A stretch of 22,500 bases of DNA from Zygnema circumcarinatum (lineage: Eukaryota > Streptophyta > Zygnematophyceae > Zygnematales > Zygnemataceae), in assembly GCA_037447605.1 (NCBI GenBank), contig CM074821.1, positions 1,737,867 through 1,760,366 of the forward strand. The letters are read 5' to 3'. The notes beneath the pieces were generated by a model. That model had not been told where the DNA came from. It searched no databases and saw nothing but the letters and a program-made list of their open reading frames with translations. Every line of letters starts with the position of its first letter. Within the stretch, counting starts at the first letter, position 1. A program made the translations under genes and the position numbers. Shown here piece after piece: positions 1-14,502 of the stretch.

Positions 1-158
1 GAGAGAGAGAGAGGGAGGGAGAGGAGGGAGAGAGAAAGGGAGGGAGGGGAGGGAGAGAGAGAGGGAGGGAGAGGAGGGAGAGAGGAGGGAGGGGAGGGAG
101 AGAGAGTGGGAGGGACGGGAGGGAGAGAGAGAGGGAGGGAGGGGAGGGAGAGAGAGAG
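1..158. repeat. GA-rich minisatellite at the left edge
   Basis: Purine-only sequence on the + strand, apart from single T and C interruptions. It is built from GAGAGA, GGGA and GGAGGGA words. A block with GAGGGAGGGA at its core recurs at about 11, 61 and 131, so there is an irregular higher-order period of 50-70 bases. It probably lies in an intron of the minus-strand kinase gene that runs off the window. Confidence 0.85.
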
Positions 159-274
159 TAAATAGTTGCTGCCAGCTACAGTTGGAGGAAAAACTAAAAG
201 CACAGAGGGATATCCAAAGGAGCACCTCTCTGCCAGAAACCCTAAAAGCTGTACGGCCCTAAAGAGAAGCGCAC

Positions 275-1053
275 CTGCATTGGCGTCAGGAACGTTTCTA
301 TGTACGGAGGGTTTCCCGTCATCAGTTCGCACAACATGATGCCATAGCTGCACCAATTTCCGCATTCCAACAATAATACGTTAAAAAAAAGAGAAAAATG
401 GAAGAGAGACACGTTCAAGAGCATGCTGCGGGATCAAAGCAAAAAAAAAAAAAGGAGCTTTTGAGAACTGAATTCGACGCTACTGTTGAAAGAGAAAGCA
501 GAAGTTTTAAATTCATTTAAACTGAAATTACAGTAGTGCAGAGGAGTACATGAAGCAAATGCCCATATACACGCAAGACTAAGACATGGAAACAGGCATT
601 GATGAGAACCAACTCAACCTTAAAAAACCCTAACCCTAACCCTAAAAGCTCAAACAAACCCAATAAACCCACGATTTGAACAGCACCTGTAGATGTCACA
701 CTTTTCGGAATAGTGCTCGTGCTTCACCACTTCAGGGGCCATATACATGTAAGTGCCTGAAAAAAGAAAACGATTAAGAAATGGGTTGGATAAGGTGATA
801 GAATAATATATACTTGCACTAGAAGTCCTCGTTTCTGAAAATGACGTTTTGTTGAAATAGAAAAAAGTAAAAAAATCCTCTAGAAACCTTTGCAAACCTT
901 TCAACTTCCACGGCTCTAAAGTCCTTAAGGGATGGACCTCCCTAGACATAGAGAGAAGAAGAGATGATAAGAGACGACGAGGGAAGGAAGAGAGCAAGGT
1001 AAAGAGACAGAAGGAGAGGAAACAGATCGAGGGGAGTGGGCGAGAGAGAATGG

Positions 1054-1084
<31 letters not shown>

Positions 1085-1859
1085 GGAGAGAGAGAGAGAG
1101 GGGGAGAGAGAGAGGGAGAGAGAGAGAGGGAGAGAGAGAGGGACGAGAGAGGGAGAGAGAGGGAGAGAGAGAGGGAGAGAGAGAGAGAGGGTGAGAGAGA
1201 GGGAGGCAGAGAGAGAGAGGGAGAGAGAGAGGGAGAGAGAGAGGGAGAGAGAGAGGGGCGAGAGAGGGAGAGGGAGAGGGAGAGAGAGAGGGAGAGAGAG
1301 AGAGGGAGAGAGAGAGAGAGGGAGAGAACCTGTTTCCCCTGTCATTGCGGCTTCCTTTCCCTCTAGAAAGCGGGCCGATCCAAAGTCCGCTACGCGCACA
1401 TGGAAGCTGCCGTCGAGGAAGACATTGCTCGGCTTCAGATCGCGGTGAACGACCATCGGCGACTGCTCGTGGAGATGCTGCATACAGGGTTTTTTCCGGC
1501 GGGATAAAAACAGAAAAAGCAAAGAGAGAGAGAGAGGGAGAGAGGGAGAGAGAGAGAGAGAGGGAGGGGGAGAGAAGAGAGAGAGGCACGGAAAAATAAT
1601 TTGAATTGTGTCGCAGAAAGTTCAATACGAGACATTTCGCATGGACCCTCGACCCTGTAAACTATGGCCTATGGACCCTGAGAAAGCATTGTAAGATTCG
1701 CTTCTCCCTCTCCCTCTCTCGCCTATTCGTCCTTCCCCTCACTCTCTCTCTCTCTCGCTCTCTCTGCCCTTGTGTCTCTTGTACACTAAGGAGGCAATTT
1801 TAGATTCTCTTCTCCTCTCGCTCTCCACGTCTCTCCCTCTCACCCTCCCTCCCTTGCTC

Positions 1860-1920
<61 letters not shown>

Positions 1921-2581
1921 GCCCTTGTATCTTTCCTCCTTACCTGCATTGCCTGCGAGACTTCCAGCGCCATCCTTATCCTCTCTTTGAGCGGCGGCAG
2001 CGGCGTTTTCCGTTGCCACGAACGGCTCTTGTCTCCATGGAGCCATTCCGTTAGGGTTGCGTTCGGCAGCAGTTCCGTTACAATCCAACACTTGTCGGGG
2101 TAACATAGGGACGCTCCCAGCAGACGGATCACAAAGGGGTGCCTTTGACGGGACAACAGCTCCGCCTCTTGAATGAAAGATTTCAGCCCCGCCTGCATAA
2201 AACTAGCAGATTTCTATACCATCAATAAAATGTAAAATGGAATGCAGGTTTTCAGGTGGTCTTTCAGCATGTACAGGGTTGACGATGGAAAAGCTAATTT
2301 TGTCAGAGGGAAAGATGGAAAAGTGACAAAGAATAAGGGAGGGAGAACTCACGGGATCGCTTTTGAAATATGAGGGTCGGAGACATTTTACCGCCACATC
2401 AAGACCATGCCACGTGGCCAAATAGATATCCGCAGTGGCTCCGGATCCAATTTTTTTCCCTAAAGAGAGCTGTTTGCAGAAAACTGAGAATTAGGGTTCG
2501 AGCCCGATGTTGCCAAACAGAAAGCAGATTGAAGATCCCAAGAGAAATATCTAGTGGCTGCTCTCTCCCTCTCCAACTCTT

Positions 2582-2616
<35 letters not shown>

Positions 2617-3592
2617 ATCCCTCTCTCTAGCCCATCCGCCTCCGCACCTCATCCGCCGCCACCAGCCACCCGCACTCCCTCGCCCTCAACTCCAACGCCG
2701 CCAGCTGTGGGAGAAACCTCTCTGAACCCCCTTCCTCTCCCTCTCCCTCTCCCTCCCCTCCCTCTCCCTCCCCCCCTCTCTTCCCGTGCTTCTCCTCCAT
2801 GGCGAAGGAGTCCTGCAGGTCCACCCCCCCCAGGTCCTCCGCCCCCATGTGCTTCTGCGCGGCCACTTCGCGCACACGCTTGAGAGTGCTGCCAAGCCAT
2901 TGGCTGTGCTTCTGGAAGGCATCGCGCTCGGCAGAGACCTCCATCACCTGGGGGAGGGAGGGAGGGAGGGAGGGAGGGAGGGAGGGAGGGAGAAATTTCA
3001 AGGGCTCAATCCTCCTAAAATTTTAAACAATGTCGCCATCCTGATCCCTAACCCTAACCCTAAAACCAGAACCCTAACCGTAAATCCTGCAATGCAGGAT
3101 GCAGCATCCTGCATCCTGAGCTTCAAACCCTAACCCTAACGCTATACCATGAACCATCATCCCTTAACCCCAAACGCTCAACCATCACCCTCAACTCTAA
3201 AGCCCCATTCTCTCAATCCAAACCCTAAACCCTAAAACCTGAACCCTAGGCCCTGACGCCGGCACTGACCTGCAGGCTGAGGCGCTTGATCTCCGCCTCC
3301 AACTGCTCATTTCCAATTTCCAGCGCCTCCACATCGTCCGCATACACTTCCCCCTCCTGTCCGCTAAAACTAATAATATTAATATTAATATTAAATGTAT
3401 AAACGTATAAATAAAAGGAGAAGAAGCAGAGTAAAGCATGTTGCTTTTGAAATGCAGCATCTTTACAAAGATCTGCAGCGCTTCGCTTTGTCTTTCGAAG
3501 TGTACCTTTTTGAGCAAAATGTCGCTGACTTGCTCCGTCGAAAGCGCTTTAAGTCTTTTTTCCACCTCCCCAACGTCTCTGCTTTCCGCCAT
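275..3592 (-). CDS. TKL-type Ser/Thr protein kinase with N-terminal coiled coil (3' end outside window)
   Basis: Predicted kinase, phosphate transfer from ATP to Ser/Thr. Exons in transcript order: 3592-3467, 3356-3270, 2947-2648, 2469-2353, 2192-1944, 1477-1330, 756-687, 347-275. All boundaries are GT-AG, phases agree, and 390 residues are visible. The ATG at 3592 has A at -3, G at +4 and an in-frame TAG just upstream. Residues 1-120 are heptad-rich, and 128-146 are Gly/Glu low complexity. The kinase domain starts near 172: glycine loop GSGATADIY (179-187), Lys199 in VAVK, probable helix-C Glu219, HRDLKPSN (304-311), DFG (324-326), MAPE (348-351) and a DIYSYGIMLCELMTG helix-F stretch (363-377). 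All catalytic residues are present, so it should be active. DLKPSN and the WHGLDVAVK context fit the plant/algal TKL (Raf-like) group. Subdomains X-XI and the stop lie beyond the left edge. A longer product with extra C-terminal domains is possible. Confidence 0.82.
628..651. repeat. Short interstitial telomere-like repeat
   Basis: Three successive CCCTAA units, the last running into CCCTAAAA, in the intron between the kinase exons at 687-756 and 275-347. It is a mixture of TTAGGG- and TTTAGGG-type units read on the other strand. Confidence 0.7.
1021..1329. repeat. (GA)n/GGGA polypurine tract in kinase intron
   Basis: Almost pure GA with GGGA variants on the + strand, hence a CU-rich tract in the kinase pre-mRNA. 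It directly abuts the 5' splice site at 1329/1330, so the donor GT is followed at once by polypyrimidine. Long ORFs over it are repeat artefacts. Confidence 0.9.
1517..1590. repeat. (GA)n tract in kinase intron 5
   Basis: GA/GGGA repeat on the + strand within the intron 1478-1943. It faces CT tracts of opposite polarity at about 1701-1764 and 1801-1920 in the same intron. Confidence 0.85.
1701..1925. repeat. (CT)n tracts in kinase intron 5
   Basis: Several CT/CCCT runs (about 1701-1765, 1801-1845, 1861-1920) on the + strand, hence GA-rich in the kinase transcript. They end about 20 bases from the exon boundary at 1944. Confidence 0.85.
2565..2632. repeat. (CT)n-(CA)n compound microsatellite
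   Basis: CT-rich run followed by about eight CA units (near 2600-2616) and more CT. It lies in the kinase intron 2470-2647, close to its donor. Confidence 0.8.
2948..2993. repeat. (GGGA)n tract at a kinase 3' splice site
   Basis: About ten GGGA units on the + strand. In the kinase transcript this is a (CCCU)n tract running directly into the acceptor CCCCAG at 2948-2949. The G-rich strand has many GGG runs and could form a G-quadruplex. Confidence 0.88.
3040..3250. repeat. Degenerate interstitial telomere-like cluster in kinase intron 2
   Basis: The intron 2948-3269 is crowded with CCCTAAC and CCCTAAA words, some diverged (CCGTAAA, CCCTTAAC, CGCTATA). Clean doublets are at about 3047-3062, 3126-3140 and 3221-3236. 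A 23-base palindrome sits inside it (3092-3114). Confidence 0.75.
3092..3114. repeat. Near-perfect palindrome inside the telomere-like cluster
   Basis: Arms ATGCAGGATGC (3092-3102) and GCATCCTGCAT (3104-3114) are exact reverse complements around a single central A. Extra copies of ATCCTGC flank it. It could extrude as a cruciform or form a hairpin in the kinase pre-mRNA. Confidence 0.9.
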
Positions 3593-3842
3593 TCTTCTTT
3601 TTCCCTCTATTAACTAATTTTATTTTTAATTCTTCTTTCTCGCGCCCCTTCCCCCGCACAAAGAAAAACAGCCTGCTTCTTTCAGCCCCTGTCTCTTTGA
3701 AACTCAGTTCTGCTTCCAGTTCCGTTCCGTTCGCATAGAAACTCGCATAACAGCGAACTGCGAACCCTAGCGTTGGACACAGAACGGCCCTTGGAATGTG
3801 CGGGTGCTTTAGTTGTTGAAGGTCAGAAACTGAACAGTGAAA
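3593..3842. promoter_or_regulatory. Upstream region of the kinase gene (possibly a two-way promoter)
   Basis: This 250-base spacer separates the kinase start (3592, minus) from a doubtful small + strand ORF (3843). I see no TATA box at a convincing distance. It has pyrimidine runs at about 3629-3660 and a CCGTTCCGTTCG word at 3722-3733. Calling it a promoter follows only from its position. Confidence 0.4.
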
Positions 3843-4079
3843 ATGGCGAGTAAGCAGTCACAACTGACCTCGGACATGGATGGGGGGTTGTACGGGTTTG
3901 CGTTCTATGTTGGGTGTAAGCTTGAAGTTGCCAGTCTTAAAGTCTTAAAGTCTTGCCCCTTCCTTCGCGTGCCGCGCCACATATTGGCGACCTTCGCGGC
4001 TACTTCTAGTGCCGTGTTGTTGAGCCTAGGAGTAGACATCCGTTTTGAAGCTTTTTCAATGTCCTTTCGTCCTTTGTGA
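3843..4079 (+). CDS. Doubtful small ORF, unrecognised
   Basis: Opens with ATG at 3843 (another in-frame ATG at 3837) and reads 78 residues to a TGA at 4077. The first 24 residues look protein-like (MASKQSQLTSDMDGGLYGF), and a good donor (GTAAGC) occurs at about 3917. It could therefore be a short first exon of a gene whose later exons I could not find. The remainder contains an imperfect CTTAAAGT tandem (about 3937-3955) and a hydrophobic stretch. I do not recognise the product. It may equally be chance. Confidence 0.22.
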   Translation: MASKQSQLTSDMDGGLYGFAFYVGCKLEVASLKVLKSCPFLRVPRHILATFAATSSAVLLSLGVDIRFEAFSMSFRPL

Positions 4080-4490
4080 CCGCTCCTTTTGGTTCCCGAT
4101 GTTGATTTCCTTCATGTACGTTTGATGGCTTTGCCATCGTGAGTTCAATATACCATTCTCTTTTCCTTCCCTTGATGTAAAAAAAAAGCACCTTTGTGTT
4201 TTCTTTGTACGGTACCAACATTGTTTGCATTGTTTGTATGGTGGACACAACTCCCTGATGTGGAAGAAAAAATCAATTACCGTTAAAATTTGAACAGGTT
4301 GCGAAATTGAACAATTTTCTTTTTCTCAATGTTCAACTCAGTTCAGTAGGGTAAAAAAATGCACAGTAGAGGTCGGAATTTTTGAATAGAACCCCTCGCG
4401 GGGAGAGAGTTAAACTACGGGGAGCCTCGTTGAAGCCGGTCTCATTTGAGAGGTCCTGCGAAGGATTCCAGGACCACTCAAGTACCTGTA
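4080..4490. other. Intergenic sequence, no gene seen
   Basis: AT-leaning unique sequence with no convincing coding stretch on either strand. It contains GTTCAACTCAGTTCA (4331-4345), which is repeated with one change on the far side of the CT block. Confidence 0.5.
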
Positions 4491-4492
4491 CT

Positions 4493-4564
<72 letters not shown>

Positions 4565-5407
4565 TCCCTCTCCCTCTCCCTCTCCCTCTCCCTCTCCCCT
4601 CCCTCTCCCTCTCCCTCTCCCTCTCCCTCTCCCTCTCCCTCTCCCTCTCCCTCCCTCTCCTCTCCCTCTCTCTCTCCCTCTCCCTCCCTCTCCCTCTCCC
4701 TCCCCTCTCCCTCTCCCTCTCCCTCTCCCTCTCCCTCCCTCTCCCTCTCCTCTCCCTCTCCCTCTCCCTCCCTCTCCCTCTCCCTCTCCCTCTCCACTCT
4801 CCCTCTCCCTCTCCCTCTCCTCTCCCTCTCCCTCTCCCTCTCCTCCTCTCCTCTCCTCTCCTCTCCTCTCCTCTCCCCTCCTCCCTCCCTCTCCCTCTCC
4901 CTCCCTCTCCCTCTCCCTCTCCCTCTCCCTCTCCCTCTCCCTCCCTCCCCTCTCCCTCTTCCTCTCTCTCTCTCTCTCTCCCTCTCCCTCTCCCTCTCCC
5001 TCTCCTCTCCCTCTCCCTCTCCCTCTCCCTCTCCCTCTCCCTCTCCCTCTCCCTCTCCCTCTCCCTCTCCTCCCCCTCTCCCTCTCCTCTCCCTCTCTCC
5101 CTCTCCTCTCTCCCTCTCCCTCTCCCTCTCCTCTCCCTCTCCCTCTCCCTCTCCTCTCTCCTCTCCCTCGCCCTCTCCCTCTCCTCTCCCTCTCCCTCTC
5201 CCTCTCCCTCTCCTCTCCTCTCCCTCTCCTCTCCCTCTCCTCTCCCTCTCCTCTCCTCCTCCTCCTCTCCTCTCCTCTCCTCCTCTCCTCCTCTCCCTCT
5301 CCCTCTCCTCTCCCTCTCCCTCCCTCCCCTCTCCTCTTCCTCTCCCTCTCTTCCCCTTCTCTCTCTCTCCCCCCTCTCCCTCTCCCACTCCCTCTCCCCT
5401 CTCTTTC
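4491..5407. repeat. Large CT-rich satellite block, (CT)n then (CCCTCT)n
   Basis: About 0.9 kb of pure pyrimidine on the + strand, with single G or A interruptions (for example near 4796 and 5169). It opens with about 33 CT units (4494-4560), passes to CCCTCT hexamers with CTCCT and CCTCCT variants, and ends in a few CA units (5407-5415). Several reading frames stay open through it (over 300 codons of Ser/Pro/Leu or Arg/Glu/Gly), but this is only because the repeat lacks stops. Confidence 0.95.
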
Positions 5408-5852
5408 ACACACACGCATACGGCAGTCTCCGTTCAGCTCAGTTCACCACAGAACGACATACATGAGTTGGACAATGTAACCTGAAAGAGCGAATGGCAG
5501 TCGATGAAATGTACCCCCTCAGTTCATCAACACAATTGAAAAAATAAATATTAACCTCTACTCCCTGTTCCGTTCCCTCCCCTTCCCCTCAGAAGAAAAT
5601 AAAAAAATATAATAGGGCACCTCCAAATCCGACAAAACTTAAAGCTCGTTTGAAAAGACCTCCCTCATCCCGTTCACTCCTCCCCTCCCTCCCTTCCTCT
5701 CTCCTTCACACTTCCAAAAGCTTTTCACAGCCTGCAGATGATTCCAAGACGGACTTCCTGTGACTAAATCCGTTGACAAAAAGTTCAATCGCCTGCTTTA
5801 CACCCGCCTTTCAGTCCCTCTCTCTCACTCACTCTCTCTTCCTCCCCCCCCA
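5408..5852. other. Intergenic, 3' flank of the coiled-coil gene
   Basis: No gene seen. GTTCAGCTCAGTTCA lies at 5432-5446. The part next to 5852 is presumably the 3' UTR of the minus-strand coiled-coil gene. CT-rich patches occur at about 5685-5703 and 5816-5850. Confidence 0.5.
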
Positions 5853-13053
<7,201 letters not shown>

Positions 13054-13415
13054 CTCCTCAGCCTGCCCAGCCTTCTTCTCTCAACTTGTTCAAAAGCTCC
13101 CCTAAAGAATAAGGTTCAGTTCTCTCTTTTTTTTTCTTAAAGAAGAAAATATATCTATATCGAAAAATGGCTTTCCTCTACTAAATAAATAGATAAGCAG
13201 ATCTCAGCACAGATCCACTACCGTACAAATGCAGCATTTGGAGCCGAATGTAAGAAATGTAAGAAATATTCTCTCCAACAAGTGAAGTTGGGGACTGTCG
13301 GTAGTGAGCAGTTTCCCGCTCCGAAGACCACTCACACCTTGCCCAGAGACCAAATTTTCTTTCTCCATTTTTTTGCGAAATACAGTAGAGTCGATGGTTG
13401 AGAAACATTGGCCGT

Positions 13416-13463
13416 CCAACCATTGCCATCCAATGGTTGGCCAATGGTTGGCCAATTGGTTGG
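13416..13463. repeat. CCAATGGTTGG tandem and inverted repeats
   Basis: Perfect inverted repeat CCAACCATTG (13416-13425) / CAATGGTTGG (13431-13440) with a 5-base loop. CCAATGGTTGG is then tandem at 13430-13440 and 13441-13451, followed by the variant CCAATTGGTTGG (13452-13463). Each unit carries a CCAAT pentamer. The array lies about 380 bases upstream of the coiled-coil gene start. Confidence 0.85.
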
Positions 13464-13540
13464 CGATCCAATGGTCCGACAATGGTGCAAGATTTCAATA
13501 AACCATTCAAGTGCCAGTTTGTAAATTTATGACGATCTAA

Positions 13541-13564
13541 TGACGTCATTGAAAACTTGACGTC
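13541..13564. promoter_or_regulatory. TGACGTCA palindrome plus second TGACGTC
   Basis: A perfect TGACGTCA at 13541-13548 and a second TGACGTC at 13558-13564. This is the classic binding core of CRE/TGA-type bZIP factors. They lie in the divergent spacer between the coiled-coil gene and RPL7. Function is inferred from the motif alone. Confidence 0.4.
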
Positions 13565-13867
13565 CCCGGTTTCTGCCCGTCTTGCCTTCCCAAAGTGTGA
13601 TCCTCGTACCAGCTTTGGCAGTTCGAAGTTCGAACTAAATAGGGGTTAGACCAGTCGATACGGACCGTCCAGGTCTTCCGTAACATGCGGAGAGCCGTCC
13701 GATCGACCTTCCTTTTGGGCCCCCCAGGGGGTTTTAGGGAAAGCCTCTCCCAATCGTGGTCCTTTTCCTGCCCTCCTCCAGCAAGGTGAGCAGCCATGGT
13801 GGTCTTTGGGCGGGTCTGCATAGAGGCTAGTGTATCCTGATGGGCATGGTTGATCACGTATTGACAT
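13565..13867. other. Unassigned GC-richer block in the divergent spacer
   Basis: About 300 bases visibly richer in GC than their flanks. Two overlapping minus-strand frames are open for 70-100 codons (starts 13857 and 13867) with non-repetitive sequence, but no family is recognised. A G/C-rich hairpin-prone stretch (GGGCCCCCCAGGGGG) is near 13718. It could be a transposon remnant, an unrecognised exon or a promoter-associated GC island. Confidence 0.3.
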
Positions 13868-14502
13868 CTACACTTTTTTTCCTACGTATCGAGATCTGAT
13901 TTAGTTATGATTTACAGTGTACCCTCAATGGAAACCCACCATATGGCGGATGTTTTTGGGACGAGAAATGTGAATCATAACAGCAGTTTTTGTGGTTATG
14001 AGGCGTGTTATTGTTTGAATGATTACTGAAGAGTTTTTTTTTCTCATTACATGTACCTTTAGGTATTTAGGGTTTCACGTAATTTTAGGGTTGTGAATTT
14101 CTTGATTCTTTGTTAGGTTTTCGAAATGTTAGCTGGATGCAGAGTGCGTACGTCTTTGATGTAGGTTTTGAAACGATGTTAGGCCTGCGGATTTTATGAA
14201 CTTCCAGAAGGATTCTTGAATCTTAGTAAGGCATGTAATGCGTAGAAGTACTGAAACCGTTCATTTTTTCTCTCATTTCCGGTCTGTTATGCGATAATTG
14301 AGAAGGGAATGCCTCAGTTCAGCTCATGATTCTATGTTCCTCAAGGAATTGCTTCTGTTCCGTTCAGTAATGCCATATGTCACATGGAATCCCTGCAGTT
14401 CCGCCCAGCAGTGATGCTATTGCTAACGAGTAATTCCCTCATTGCTTTGCCCTTCGGAGAGAGCGCGTCTTTGTCTGCAGGCGGCTTGCGAGCGGGAGCA
14501 AG
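13868..14502. promoter_or_regulatory. RPL7 upstream region with telo-box motifs
   Basis: TTTAGGGTTT at 14066-14075 and TTTTAGGGTTG at 14083-14093 match, in reverse, the plant telo box (AAACCCTAA) typical of ribosomal-protein promoters. A pyrimidine-rich stretch ending CTGCAG at 14480 looks like a 3' splice site 22 bases before the ATG, so a 5' UTR intron is plausible. No clear TATA box was found. Confidence 0.45.

Noticed and set aside
650-1625. Long minus-strand open frames joining kinase exons through Ser/Leu-rich sequence
   Set aside because: The low-complexity part is the CU-rich intron; good splice sites at 1329/1330 and 757 restore the conserved kinase sequence without it.
4333-5485. 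Four long open frames of more than 300 codons on both strands over the CT block
   Set aside because: They are Ser/Pro/Leu or Arg/Glu/Gly repeats produced because CT/CCCTCT repeats contain no stop codons; frames on both strands are equally open.
13609-13640. tRNA-like GTTCGAA words
   Set aside because: No A box, acceptor stem or cloverleaf can be drawn around them.
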